A stretch of DNA of 64,000 bases from Massilia sp. Mn16-1_5 (GCF_004798585.1 NZ_PPXQ01000003.1:62001-126000), one strand, 5' to 3'; counted from the stretch's first letter, positions 1 to 9,403 are shown. The notes: generated from the sequence alone by a model not told the origin. Numbers and translations: made by a program.

Positions 1-703
1 TAGGGCAGCCTGGACCGGTGAAGCCCGCGAATTGGCAGGCCACTTCGCTCACCAGGCGCTTGGTCGGCGAGCCGATCGTGTTGGCGTTGGTGAAGGCGAA
101 AGCCAGGACCGAGGAGGTCGACAGGTCGCGGCCGGCGCTGTTGAAGAAGTACCCGGCGTCGAGCTTGCCTGGCGCGGCTTCGGCAAAGACGCTGACCTGT
201 CCGTTGCGCACCGGGCTGCCGGTGGCATCGACCAGTCCGCCACCGCCCGCCAGTACGTTGAACTCGGCGATCATCTCGCCCAGATTGGCGCCGTAGAAGC
301 CGTTCGTGCCGCCGTACTGGCCGTTGGTCGGATTCTGGTACATGCGGATGGTGCCGCCGCTGAAGCTGAAGGCGCCGCTGAAGGTGCCGCTGCCGGATGC
401 CTCGAAGGTGGCCGTGATGTTGCCACCGCGGTAGTTCAGCGGGAACAGTTTACCGTTGCTGTCCGCCTGCGTGATGTTGAACACGGCGGTTTCCTTGAAC
501 GAGAAGGAAGTGGTGCCGGTCCGGCTCAGCTGGATGAAGGCATTGCCATTGATGTCCAGGTATTCGTTGATGACCTGGCCGCTCTTGAAGCCGCCGCCGG
601 CCGGATTGAATACCCAATTGTTGAGTACCGGCTCCGCGATTGCGGCACCGGTTGAGCCGAGTGCGAGGGCTGCGGCGCAGATCAGTTGTTTAACAAATTT
701 CAT
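1..703 (-). CDS. PEP-CTERM-type exported protein, PepA (flocculation)-like, partial at left edge
   Basis: A minus-strand reading frame stays open from an ATG at 703 to the window edge (234 residues seen, C-terminus missing). It starts with a clear signal peptide (MKFVKQLICAAALALGS, then AIAEP), followed by a mature region rich in Gly, Thr, Asn and Phe with segments such as NNWVFNPAGGGF, NEYLDINGNAFIQL and SGTFSGAFSFSGG. This style matches the flocculation-associated PEP-CTERM protein PepA family, which is exported and attached to the cell surface or exopolysaccharide after exosortase processing. The diagnostic C-terminal PEP-CTERM signal lies outside the window, so the family call is inference. 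The gene is preceded by a sigma-54-type promoter at 752-767, which fits the RpoN/PrsK/PrsR control known for such proteins. Confidence 0.65.
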   Translation of the reverse strand, partial: MKFVKQLICAAALALGSTGAAIAEPVLNNWVFNPAGGGFKSGQVINEYLDINGNAFIQLSRTGTTSFSFKETAVFNITQADSNGKLFPLNYRGGNITATFEASGSGTFSGAFSFSGGTIRMYQNPTNGQYGGTNGFYGANLGEMIAEFNVLAGGGGLVDATGSPVRNGQVSVFAEAAPGKLDAGYFFNSAGRDLSTSSVLAFAFTNANTIGSPTKRLVSEVACQFAGFTGPGCP

Positions 704-751
704 TGTTTCTCTTTCGGCAGAATGTTAGTGGGCGGGTAGTGCCTTAAGTAA

Positions 752-767
752 AGCAATACTCATGCCT
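752..767 (-). promoter_or_regulatory. Sigma-54 (RpoN) -24/-12 promoter of the PEP-CTERM gene
   Basis: Read on the minus strand the site is AGGCATGAGTATTGCT: GG and GC dinucleotides separated by exactly ten bases, matching the consensus TGGCACG-N4-TTGC(A/T) at 14 of 16 positions. It lies about 50 bases upstream of the ATG at 703, a normal 5' leader. The surrounding 704-960 segment is AT-rich compared with the genome and holds no convincing gene; upstream activator sites would be expected at about 800-950. Confidence 0.7.
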
Positions 768-964
768 GAAAACATTAGTCTTAAGAATCAATTGATTACA
801 GGAATTTAAATCGTACTCCGTAAATACGTGTAAAAAATCCCGACAAATCGGCATTTCCGTTAAGAACGCAAATTTGTATGAATATATTAGCAAACTGAAA
901 TGAGTCGTTTTCAAATTTAACATCTTGCTTTTTCTGAAAACAGCCGGGCTGATCGCCTAACAAA

Positions 965-988
965 AACGCCAGCGCGAAGGCTGGCGTT
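965..988 (-). terminator. Rho-independent terminator after the KaiC-like gene
   Basis: Nine-base inverted repeat AACGCCAGC / GCTGGCGTT with a six-base loop. On the minus strand the stem is followed by a T-run (GGCGTTTTTG), as expected for the end of the transcript whose last gene stops at 1021. Confidence 0.75.
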
Positions 989-1020
989 GTGCGATGTGAC
1001 GCAGGCAGTGTGCCTGACAG

Positions 1021-2475
1021 TCAGGCGTTGCGCACCTGCGCGCACCCGGTCAGCACGCCAGCGAAGGGCGCCGGTGTGGCGCTGATGCGCACGCCCTCGT
1101 CGGTGACCTCGAACACCCGGATCTGGCGGCTATGCCTGCTGCCGCGGACCTTGATGACGGAAATGACCGTATGCAGTTCGGATTCCCACTCGACGAAACG
1201 CTGCATGATGACGGCATCGACCAGGATCGCGCTGCCGTAGGGACTGAAGCGCAGCTCGTCGTAGCGGTCTTCCAGTTCGCTGGTCATGACGACGGTGACG
1301 CCCTTGGCGTTCAGCACCGTCGCCATGCGGTACAGCGACTCGCGGAAGTCGTCGCGGTACGCGGGCGAGAGCGCCATCTCGAAACCGGTCAGCGAATCGA
1401 GCACGAGGCGGGTGGCCTTGCGCGCGTCGATCTCGTTCATCAGCTCGTAGAGGACCTCGTCAATCGACACGTCGAGCGCGCGCACGGTCACCATGCCGAC
1501 CTGGCCGGCGTCGACCAGGACCTTCAGCTTGGGATTCATGATCTGGTCGGGGGCGCGCTCGAACAGCGCCACCACCCCGGTTTCGCCGTTTTGCGCACCC
1601 GCATCCAGGAATTCGGTGGACAGGATACTCTTGCCGGAGCCTGCCGGGCCGACCAGCAATACCGAATAGCCGGGCGGGATGCCGCCTCCAAGCATGTCGT
1701 CGAGAACCGGCACACCCGAGGACAGGCGCTTGCTGCCGGCCAGCGGTGCGGGACGCTGCGGCGCCATTTCCGGAATAATGCGCGGGAACACCTGCACGCC
1801 GCCGCGGTCGATGCGGAAGGCATGCAGGCCCGAGCGTTGCTTCTGGCCGCGCATCTTGACCACCTGGATCTTGCGCGACATTGCGTTGCGCTCCACATGC
1901 TGGGTCAGCCAGAAAATGCCGTCGGCCACGGTAAAGATCGGGTTCTGGTCCGCTTCGTTGGCGAGGTATTCGCCGATCAGGAAGCTGGTCGCGTTCCAGC
2001 TGGTCATGTGCGAGACGAGACGCTGGACGAAGATCTGCAGCGCCGCCGCTTCCTGCTGGTCGCCGCGCGCGCCCTGGATGAAGGAGCGGAAGGAGTCGAA
2101 GAAGACCAGCGCCGGGGAGTGCTGGCGCACGGCATCCAGGATCTCGGTCAGCACGACATCGTAGTTGCCCTTTTCGACCGAGGCGGCCAGGCTGATGAAG
2201 TTGACCTCGTTGCCGATCTTGTCGAAGTCAAAGAAATCGAACTGCTGCTGGTAGCGCAGCATCTTGACCGGCGGCTCGCCCATGGCGGTGAAGAACAGCG
2301 CCTTGCGCTGGGGCGTCGCCATGCCGAACATCATCTGCTGGGCGAAGGTAGTCTTGCCGCTGCCGGGGGCGCCGCCAATGATGTTGAACGACAGCTCGGG
2401 CAAGCCGCCACCGAGGATCGTATCGAGTCCAGGGACGCCACTGTCCAGCAGGCGCAGCTCAATTTTGTCGGTCAT
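1021..2475 (-). CDS. KaiC-like double-RecA-domain ATPase
   Basis: A 484-residue protein with two KaiC/RecA-type ATPase domains. The first Walker A is GGAPGSGKT at about residues 34-42, the second GPAGSGKS at about 276-283, and Walker B-like hydrophobic-Asp segments (ALVFFDS, RLVLDS) follow each. The second domain has the KaiC-typical KVRGSRH segment. By eye alignment, the autophosphorylated Ser/Thr pair of cyanobacterial KaiC is replaced by Ala-Ile, so clock-like phosphocycling is unlikely. No kaiA or kaiB is nearby. It is the last gene of an operon with an unknown protein (4-base overlap) and a histidine kinase, suggesting a signalling output. It is more likely a KaiC-family signalling ATPase than a circadian oscillator. 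Confidence 0.88.
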   Translation of the reverse strand: MTDKIELRLLDSGVPGLDTILGGGLPELSFNIIGGAPGSGKTTFAQQMMFGMATPQRKALFFTAMGEPPVKMLRYQQQFDFFDFDKIGNEVNFISLAASVEKGNYDVVLTEILDAVRQHSPALVFFDSFRSFIQGARGDQQEAAALQIFVQRLVSHMTSWNATSFLIGEYLANEADQNPIFTVADGIFWLTQHVERNAMSRKIQVVKMRGQKQRSGLHAFRIDRGGVQVFPRIIPEMAPQRPAPLAGSKRLSSGVPVLDDMLGGGIPPGYSVLLVGPAGSGKSILSTEFLDAGAQNGETGVVALFERAPDQIMNPKLKVLVDAGQVGMVTVRALDVSIDEVLYELMNEIDARKATRLVLDSLTGFEMALSPAYRDDFRESLYRMATVLNAKGVTVVMTSELEDRYDELRFSPYGSAILVDAVIMQRFVEWESELHTVISVIKVRGSRHSRQIRVFEVTDEGVRISATPAPFAGVLTGCAQVRNA

Positions 2476-2888
2476 GCCGATTTCTCCAAAGTATTCTTGT
2501 TGGCATCGTCATCGGGGAAGGCCGCGTGCAACAGGCGCGTGGCCAGAGGCACGCCGATCAGCTCGGCCAATGCGGATGTGAAGGTTTCCAGCAGGACACG
2601 GTTGGCGGCCAGGATGTCGTCGGGGGAGCGGCCGTCGAGGCAGGGCGCAAAGCGCGAAAAGGCGGCCGGTTCGGCATCGGGTGCCAGCCGGGGCAGCCAG
2701 GGAAAGGCAGGCTGCCGCGCCGCGAGGCTGCGCGCAAACATCAGTTCGGTGCTCAGGGGGCCGAGCAGGGGGGCAAGTTTGCCGAACAGCGTACGCCACA
2801 CGTGCAGTGCATCCTCCGCGGTCGCGGGGCCGTCGTCGGGTGCAAGCTTGCTGGTGATCTTCACGAGCAGCTCGGTCGGTATGGGCAT
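2472..2888 (-). CDS. Unknown 138-aa protein between histidine kinase and KaiC-like gene
   Basis: A 138-residue, mostly helical, soluble protein beginning MPIPTELLVKITSKLAPDD, without signal peptide or membrane segment. I do not recognise a family. Its stop overlaps the start of the KaiC-like gene by four bases (ATGA), so the two are very probably translationally coupled and the proteins may act together. The kinase gene ends about 100 bases upstream. Hydrophobic residues occur in an amphipathic pattern (FARSLAARQP, LLETFTSALAELI), compatible with a small helical-bundle regulator or adaptor of the ATPase. That function is a guess from context only. Confidence 0.7.
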   Translation of the reverse strand: MPIPTELLVKITSKLAPDDGPATAEDALHVWRTLFGKLAPLLGPLSTELMFARSLAARQPAFPWLPRLAPDAEPAAFSRFAPCLDGRSPDDILAANRVLLETFTSALAELIGVPLATRLLHAAFPDDDANKNTLEKSA

Positions 2889-2991
2889 CAGCGTTCAGCA
2901 ATCATGAGCAAGGCACGCCGACGGGCATGCGGTCGCCACGTTCCGGCCAGGTGGATAGATGATTTCAGGGCATGATTCTATCCGATTGGCG

Positions 2992-3921
2992 CTAGGCCGG
3001 ATCATTCGCGCAGTCCAAGGTAAGGGGAAGCTGCAGGCGTAGCTCGGTGCCGTGTCCGCGCGCACTGTTCACGACGAGCTGGCCGCGGTGGACGGCGACG
3101 CGCTCGACCAGGTCGAGCAGGCCGAAGCTGTTCGGCTTGCGCGGCGCGGCCTGGTCGAAACCGATGCCGTTGTCGGTGATCGTCATGGTCAGCACGCCCG
3201 CGCCGGTCTCGAGATGCGCGACGACCCGGCTGGCCAGCGAATGCCGGCACACGTTGTTGAGTGCTTCCTGCAGGACCCGGTGTACGGTCAGCACCTGCTC
3301 TTCGTCGAGGACCAGGTCATTTAGGGGCGGATGGGCGCGCAAGTCGTAGGCGACGCCGCTGGCGCGCGAGAACTTGCGCAGTTCCATCTCGATGGTGGCC
3401 AGCAAGCCGAGTTCAAGGCAGGCCGGCCGTAATTCTCCCAGCAATTCCTTCACCGAGCGCAGCGTGACGTCGACATTGTCGAGCGCGGCGCCGATGCGGT
3501 CACGCAGGCGGACATGCCGGCCGGTCGTTTGCTGGTGCATCATGACGATATCCATGCGCAATGCCAGCAGGTTCTGGGCCAGCGAATCGTGCAGGCGGCG
3601 GGAAATCTGCTTGCGTTCGTCTTCGCGGATGGCGTGCTGGTGCGCGAGCAGGTCGTGCAGCTTCTGTTCGGATTGGCGCAGGGCGAGCTCGGCCCGCTCG
3701 CAGGCGAAGATCTTTTCCACCAGCGCCTGGTTGACCAGCATCTGGTCCTGGGTCACGCGCAGCATCTCCGCTTCGCGCTCGTCGTCGAAAGGGGCCGCGG
3801 CATGCGCGCCGTGCGCTTCAGGCTGCCTTGGCTGGCGCGGGCCATGCGCCTTGCTGCGGCCGGGTGGTGGTGTAGGCATGAACGAAAGCAGTTTGACTGG
3901 CTGCAGAGAACGCTCTGACAC
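2992..3921 (-). CDS. Soluble sensor histidine kinase, NarL/DegS (HisKA_3) type
   Basis: A 309-residue kinase without transmembrane helices. A Pro/Gly-rich N-terminus is followed by a coiled-coil linker (about residues 48-100), a HisKA_3 dimerisation box SRRLHDSLAQ with the phospho-accepting His at about residue 111, and a C-terminal HATPase domain with the N box (EALNNVCRHS, about 219-228), G1 box (DNGIGF, about 250-255) and SFGLLDL. Kinases of this family normally phosphorylate NarL-type response regulators; none is adjacent. It lies first in an operon with the unknown 138-aa protein and the KaiC-like ATPase, the same partnership (kinase + KaiC) seen again at 57.7-60.5 kb. Start may alternatively be the Met at residue 15. 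Confidence 0.85.
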   Translation of the reverse strand: MSERSLQPVKLLSFMPTPPPGRSKAHGPRQPRQPEAHGAHAAAPFDDEREAEMLRVTQDQMLVNQALVEKIFACERAELALRQSEQKLHDLLAHQHAIREDERKQISRRLHDSLAQNLLALRMDIVMMHQQTTGRHVRLRDRIGAALDNVDVTLRSVKELLGELRPACLELGLLATIEMELRKFSRASGVAYDLRAHPPLNDLVLDEEQVLTVHRVLQEALNNVCRHSLASRVVAHLETGAGVLTMTITDNGIGFDQAAPRKPNSFGLLDLVERVAVHRGQLVVNSARGHGTELRLQLPLTLDCANDPA

Positions 3922-4099
3922 AAACAGCTACTTATCAGACGCTAAGACAGGTTCAGCGGTCAAGTCAACAAAAAGAAGCGATCTGCAAACAATTCAAGAT
4001 TTTCAAACGTATCGGATTGGGGCCGACCGGAGCATTCCGATAGAGGTTTGAACCTGGCCGCGCTCTTTGGTTCACGCCTGAGCAGGCTTTCGATTGCCT

Positions 4100-5563
4100 T
4101 TACATCAGGATCACGTCGTACTGTTCCTGGTGGTAACCTTTTTCGACCTGCAAGGAGATTTTCTTGCCGATGAAGTCGCCCAGCATGGCCAGGTGCTGCG
4201 ACTCTTCTTCGAGGAACAGGTCCACCACTTCCTGCGAGGCCAGGATGCGGAATTCGCGCGGATTGAACTGCTTCGCTTCGCGCAGCAGTTCGCGCAGGAT
4301 CTCGTAGCAGATCGTGCGCGAGGTTTTGACTTGCCCCTTGCCGGCGCAGGCCGGGCAGGGCTCGCACAGGATGTGGGCGAGCGACTCGCGCGTGCGCTTC
4401 CTCGTCATCTCGACCAGGCCCAGGGCCGAGAAGCCGCTGACCGAGACCTTGGTACGGTCGCGCGCCAGCGTCTTCTTCAGCTCGGCGAGCACGGCGTTGC
4501 GGTGCTCGTTGTTTTCCATGTCGATGAAGTCGAGGATGATGATGCCGCCCAGGTTGCGCAGGCGCAGCTGGCGCGCGATGGCGTGCGCCGCCTCGAGGTT
4601 GGTCTTGAAGATCGTGTCGGCAAAGTTGCGACCGCCCACATAGCCGCCGGTGTTGACGTCGATGGTGGTCATCGCCTCCGTCTGGTCGACGATCAGGTAG
4701 CCGCCGCTTTTCAGGTCGACGCGCCGGCCCAGCGCGCGCAGGATTTCTTCCTCGACGCCGTAGAGGTCGAACAGTGGACGCTCGCCCGTGTAGTGCTGCA
4801 GGCGCGCCAGCACGCTCGGCGTATAGACCTTGGCGAACTCGACGAGCATGGCGTGGTTTTCGCGCGAATCGACCTGGATCGTGGCCGTCTCGTCGTGCAC
4901 GAAATCGCGCAGCACGCGCTGGGCCAGGTTCAGGTCCTGGTACAGCAGGCTCGTGGCTGGACGGGTACGGGCGCCGTGCTGGATCGCGGCCCAGGTCTTG
5001 CGCAGGTAATCGATGTCGGCGGCGAGGTCGGCGTCGGACGCTTCCTCGGCCTGGGTGCGCACGATGTAGCCGCCTTTTTCTTCAGGCGGCAGCAGGCCCG
5101 CCATACGCGTGCGCAGCAGTTCGCGATCGGCTTCCTTCTCGATCTTTTGCGAGATGCCGATGTGGTTGTCCTGCGGCAAGTAAACCAGCATGCGCCCGGC
5201 GATCGAGATCTGGGTCGACAGGCGCGCGCCCTTGGTGCCGATCGGGTCCTTGATCACCTGCACCGTCAGCACCTGGCCGTCGTAGAGCAGCTTTTCGATG
5301 GGCGTGGGCGGCGTGTTCGAATTGTCGTGCGGGCGCGCTTCCCAGATATCGGCGACGTGCAGGAAGGCCGCGCGCTCGAGGCCGATGTCGATGAAGGCCG
5401 ACTGCATGCCCGGCAGGACGCGCACGACCTTGCCCGAGTACACGTTACCGGCCAGCCCGCGCGTCAGCGTACGCTCGATATGCAACTCCTGCACCGCGCC
5501 CTGCAGGACCAGCGCCACGCGCGTTTCCTGCGGGGTGATATTGATGAGGATGTCTTCGTTCAT
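4100..5563 (-). CDS. rng: Ribonuclease G
   Basis: A 487-residue RNase E/G family endoribonuclease that matures the 5' end of 16S rRNA and degrades mRNAs. An N-terminal S1-like RNA-binding segment (about residues 35-120, with GNVYSGKVVRVLPG and AFIDIGL) is followed by the catalytic DNase I-like region with TIDVNTG and the metal-ligand segment GGIIILDFIDM, then the Zn-link Cys motif CPACAGKG near residue 405. Length is that of RNase G, and it lacks the long C-terminal scaffold of RNase E. It lies downstream of maf, as in many Burkholderiales, though a 300-base gap with a REP-like palindrome separates them. No gene lies in the 178-base gap to the kinase. Confidence 0.95.
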   Translation of the reverse strand: MNEDILINITPQETRVALVLQGAVQELHIERTLTRGLAGNVYSGKVVRVLPGMQSAFIDIGLERAAFLHVADIWEARPHDNSNTPPTPIEKLLYDGQVLTVQVIKDPIGTKGARLSTQISIAGRMLVYLPQDNHIGISQKIEKEADRELLRTRMAGLLPPEEKGGYIVRTQAEEASDADLAADIDYLRKTWAAIQHGARTRPATSLLYQDLNLAQRVLRDFVHDETATIQVDSRENHAMLVEFAKVYTPSVLARLQHYTGERPLFDLYGVEEEILRALGRRVDLKSGGYLIVDQTEAMTTIDVNTGGYVGGRNFADTIFKTNLEAAHAIARQLRLRNLGGIIILDFIDMENNEHRNAVLAELKKTLARDRTKVSVSGFSALGLVEMTRKRTRESLAHILCEPCPACAGKGQVKTSRTICYEILRELLREAKQFNPREFRILASQEVVDLFLEEESQHLAMLGDFIGKKISLQVEKGYHQEQYDVILM

Positions 5564-5682
5564 GGCACGCCGGCTACGGGATATTGTTCAGAGTGCCATG
5601 ATACACGCCCGGCAGAAGCGTCGGCAGGGGAAAGCGGTTTTACGAAGGGCGAAACGGGGCAAGAGCGGGACGGATGACCGTA

Positions 5683-5712
5683 CGTAGGGTGGAGTCCTGA
5701 CTCCACGCGGTA
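5683..5712 (+). repeat. REP-like palindrome (GTAGGGTGG family), single copy
   Basis: The unit begins CGTAGGGTGGAGT, has the complementary arm ACTCCACGCGGTAC, and forms a short GC-rich hairpin with the 5' GTAG head typical of REP sequences. Further members occur at 9307-9379, 15077-15107, 22451-22478 and 33254-33331. The rest of the 307-base gap 5564-5870 between maf and rng holds no gene that I can support. Confidence 0.75.
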
Positions 5713-5870
5713 CGGCGGCTGATCAGCCCCACCGTAATCTCAATCAGGCTATCGTTGAGCAGACGCTGCAGCGCGTGGAGTAGTTCAAGCTGGGGGCCTG
5801 AAGTACGAGTCCAGGCTATAAACGCCGCCATTCAGGCGGAGTGATCGCTTCATGCCCCGCAAACACGCGA

Positions 5871-6491
5871 TTAAATCACCACCCCCGCCTTGCGCAGCAG
5901 CGCCGCGGTTTCGAACAAGGGCAGGCCCATGATGCCCGAGTGGCTGCCTTCGATGTGCTCGACGAACAGCGCGCCCAGGCCCTGGATGCCGTAGGCGCCG
6001 GCCTTGTCGTAGGGTTCGGGCGTGGCGCAGTAGGCGCGGATGGCTTGCGGCGTGAGCTTGGCGAAGCGCACGTTCGACACCTGCGTCACGTGTTCCGCCA
6101 TATCGGTGAAGTGCACGGCCACGGTGGTCAGCACCTGGTGGGTGCGGCCCGACAGGCGTTCCAGCATCGCTGCTGCCTCTGCCGGATCGGCCGGCTTGCC
6201 GAGAATCTCGTCGTCCACCGTCACGGTCGTGTCGGCCGTCAGCACCGGACGCAGCGGCTGGCGGCGTTGCTGCAGGACGCGCCAGGCAAAGGCGCCTTTC
6301 TCGAGCGCGACGCGCACCACGTAATCGTGGGCCAGTTCGCCCGCGTGCACGTCTTCGGTGACGTCGACGGCGCCGCGTGCGGGATCGCTGCGCAGCATCA
6401 ACAGGTCGAAATCCACGCCGACCTGGCGCAGTAATTCGCGCCGCCGCGGGCTTTTCGAGGCGAGGTAGATTTTCTTGTCGAGGACTTTCAT
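5871..6491 (-). CDS. maf: Maf-family nucleoside triphosphate pyrophosphatase
   Basis: A 206-residue Maf/Ham1-fold house-cleaning enzyme that hydrolyses non-canonical or excess nucleoside triphosphates to monophosphate and pyrophosphate. The substrate loop ASKSPRRRELL (about residues 10-20), the catalytic-region motif TADTTVTVDDEILGKP (about 84-100), LSGRTHQVLTTVAV and the C-terminal DKAGAYGIQG are all present, most like the YhdE (dTTP/UTP) type. I place the start at the ATG at 6491 because the family begins just before the SxSPRR loop; an in-frame upstream ATG at 6587 would overlap rlmH. It follows rlmH by 13 bases in the hemF-nadD-rsfS-rlmH-maf operon. Confidence 0.93.
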   Translation of the reverse strand: MKVLDKKIYLASKSPRRRELLRQVGVDFDLLMLRSDPARGAVDVTEDVHAGELAHDYVVRVALEKGAFAWRVLQQRRQPLRPVLTADTTVTVDDEILGKPADPAEAAAMLERLSGRTHQVLTTVAVHFTDMAEHVTQVSNVRFAKLTPQAIRAYCATPEPYDKAGAYGIQGLGALFVEHIEGSHSGIMGLPLFETAALLRKAGVVI

Positions 6492-6504
6492 GGGATGGAT
6501 GCCG

Positions 6505-6975
6505 TCAGACGCGGTGGTACGGATGGTTCTGGGTGATGGTCCAGGCCCGGTAGAGCTGCTCCGCCAGCATGACCCGGACCACTCCATGCGGCAAGGTCAT
6601 ACTGGAAATACGAATCAGACCTTCGGCCCGGGCCTTGAGTTCCGGATCGAGGCCGTCGGCGCCGCCAATCAGGAAAGCGGTGTCGCGGCCATCTTGCTGC
6701 CAGGCCTGCAATTGCTGGGACAGGCCGACGCTGGTCAGGTCCTTGCCGCGCTCGTCGAGCGCGATGATGCGCACGCCTTTCGGCAATGCCGCTTCGATGC
6801 GCTCGCGTTCGAGCGCCATCGCGGTGGCGGCCGTCTTGCTGCCGGAGCGTTCGACCGGCTTGATTTCCTTGAGCACGATGCGCAGCTCGGGCGGCATGCG
6901 CTTCGTGTACTCGGCGAAACCGGTTTCGATCCAGGCCGGCATTTTATGGCCGACCGCGGCGATGATCAGTTGCAT
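6505..6975 (-). CDS. rlmH: 23S rRNA (pseudouridine1915-N3)-methyltransferase RlmH
   Basis: A 156-residue SPOUT-family methyltransferase that methylates pseudouridine 1915 in helix 69 of 23S rRNA on the assembled 70S ribosome. Full length for the family. The N-terminus [13 protein letters not shown], the glycine-rich SAM knot [13 protein letters not shown] and the C-terminal [20 protein letters not shown] with final NHPYHRV are diagnostic. It lies six bases after rsfS, the conserved rsfS-rlmH pair that links ribosome silencing to late 50S maturation. Confidence 0.97.
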   Translation of the reverse strand: MQLIIAAVGHKMPAWIETGFAEYTKRMPPELRIVLKEIKPVERSGSKTAATAMALERERIEAALPKGVRIIALDERGKDLTSVGLSQQLQAWQQDGRDTAFLIGGADGLDPELKARAEGLIRISSMTLPHGVVRVMLAEQLYRAWTITQNHPYHRV

Positions 6976-6981
6976 TGAAGC

Positions 6982-7674
6982 TTACTCTGCAGCCTTCTTG
7001 GTCACGCGCTTGATGACCTTCTTGGCCGGTGCGGCGCCTTCGGCTGCCGGGGCGGCTTTCGGCGTACGCTTCGGCGGCTTGGCCTTGGTCGCCTCGACGG
7101 CGGCGATCTCGGTCTTGCTCGGGGCGACGCGCACGGTCTTGCCGACGGCCTTGGCGGCTGGTTTCTTCGCCGGCGCCTTGGCGGCGGCGGTCTTGGTCGC
7201 CGCAGCCTTCTTGGCGGCCGGCTTGCGCTCGTTGACCGGCTTGGCTTCCGGCGCGTCCTGGTTCGCGGCCAGGTGCTTCGATTTCACTTTCGGCTCGGCC
7301 GCTTCAGCCGCTTCCGGCGTCGACTTGCGCTTGGCCGCGCCCAGCTTGACCGGCTTCTCGCCCCAGATTTCCTCGAGACGGTAGTACTGGCGGATCGCCG
7401 GCTGCATGATGTGGACGATCATGTCGCCCAGGTCGACCAGCACCCATTCACCGGTGTCCTCGCCTTCCATGCCGACGACGTCGCCGCCTGCTTCCTTGAC
7501 CTTGTCGCGCACCGAGGCGGCCAGCGCCTTCGTCTGGCGGTTCGACGTACCCGAAACGACCGCAATCCGGTCGAACAGGCTGGTCAGCCCGGTCGTGTCG
7601 AACAGCATGATCTCCTGGCCCTTGACGTCTTCGAGGGCGTCGACGACGACCGTTTGCAGTTTTTTGATATCCAT
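6982..7674 (-). CDS. rsfS: Ribosomal silencing factor RsfS with long Lys/Ala-rich tail
   Basis: A 230-residue protein. The first ~115 residues are a complete RsfS/Iojap domain (ALEDVKGQEIMLFDTTGLTS, DRIAVVSGTSNRQTKALA, EGEDTGEWVLVDLGDMIVHI, WGEKPV) that binds uL14 and blocks 30S-50S joining in starved cells. The remaining ~110 residues are a low-complexity tail of Lys, Ala and Pro (AAKKAAATKTAAAKAPAKK) resembling histone H1/AlgP-type tails; typical RsfS proteins end soon after the domain. The tail is strongly basic and probably disordered; nucleic-acid or ribosome binding is inference. Its ATG overlaps the nadD stop by one base (TAATG). Confidence 0.95.
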   Translation of the reverse strand: MDIKKLQTVVVDALEDVKGQEIMLFDTTGLTSLFDRIAVVSGTSNRQTKALAASVRDKVKEAGGDVVGMEGEDTGEWVLVDLGDMIVHIMQPAIRQYYRLEEIWGEKPVKLGAAKRKSTPEAAEAAEPKVKSKHLAANQDAPEAKPVNERKPAAKKAAATKTAAAKAPAKKPAAKAVGKTVRVAPSKTEIAAVEATKAKPPKRTPKAAPAAEGAAPAKKVIKRVTKKAAE

Positions 7675-8329
7675 TAGTTCTTGTATAAATGATGTTGTTG
7701 AATATAGTCTAGCACTACCGGCGGGACGAGCGAGTTCGCGTCTGTACGCTCTTCACTCCCTCCACGCAGCAGGGCGCGCACCTGCGTGGCCGAGATATCG
7801 ACCGCCAGGGTATGCGCCAGGCACACCAGGCCGGCAGGCGTGGTGCGCACTTGTTCGGGCGGCGCCAGGCGCGGCGCCAGTTCACGCGCCACCGCCGGCG
7901 GCAGCGCATGTTGATCCAGGGTGTAGCCCGGCCGCGCCGCCACCCCGATATTGGCCAGTTCGAACAGCTGCTGCCATTCGCGCCAGCTGTCCAGGTTTTG
8001 CAGCTGGTCGGCTCCCATCAGGAACACGATCGAGGCCTGCGGCCCCAGTTCCGCACGCAGGCCGCGCAGGGTCTCGACCGTATAGGTGGCCGTGCCGCGC
8101 ACGAGTTCACGCTGGTCGATCACGACCGGCAGCCCGGTTTCCTCGAATGCCCGTTCCAGCATCGCGACGCGGTCGGCGTCGCTTGCCTGGAGGGACGCTT
8201 TTTGCCAGGGTTTTGCAGGGAGCACGCGCAGCTCGCCCGGTTGCAGCAGGTCGCAGAACAGCCGCGCCAGCGCGACGTGGCCGTGGTGGACAGGATCGAA
8301 GCTACCCCCGAGCAGGGCGATGCATGCGG

Positions 8330-8333
<4 letters not shown>
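7674..8333 (-). CDS. nadD: Nicotinate-nucleotide adenylyltransferase
   Basis: A 219-residue nucleotidyltransferase that adenylates nicotinate mononucleotide to deamido-NAD, the shared step of de novo and salvage NAD synthesis. The N-terminal [15 protein letters not shown] carries the (T/H)xGH nucleotide-binding signature, FLMGADQL lies mid-protein and [10 protein letters not shown] near the C-terminus corresponds to the ISSTxxR motif. Length is normal. It overlaps hemF by four bases (ATGA) and rsfS by one, so translation of the three genes is probably coupled. Confidence 0.96.
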
Positions 8334-9241
<908 letters not shown>

Positions 9242-9306
9242 GGAATGCGGTGGTGACGGAAAAATAAGAGGGGGATTGTACACTGCGGGACAGATCGGAT
9301 GGTGTA

Positions 9307-9379
9307 AACGCGTGGAGTCGGGACTCCACCCTACGAATAGCCACAGATCGTAGGGTGGAGTCCCGACTCCACGCGGTAC
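9307..9379. repeat. Inverted pair of REP-like palindromes (BIME-like)
   Basis: An inverted copy (9307-9335, AACGCGTGGAGTCGGGACT then CCACCCTACG) and a direct copy (9349-9379, CGTAGGGTGGAGT...ACTCCACGCGGTAC) face each other with a 13-base spacer. They lie between hemF and purD and could fold into two hairpins or one long stem. Membership of the family at 5683 is clear from the shared head and tail. Confidence 0.8.
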
Positions 9380-9403
9380 ACGGCTTCCGAAATCGAAACG
9401 CGC

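Noticed and set aside
1021..2475. Circadian clock interpretation of the KaiC-like genes
   Set aside because: No kaiA or kaiB seen, and phosphosite residues differ; KaiC-like signalling ATPase is the safer call.
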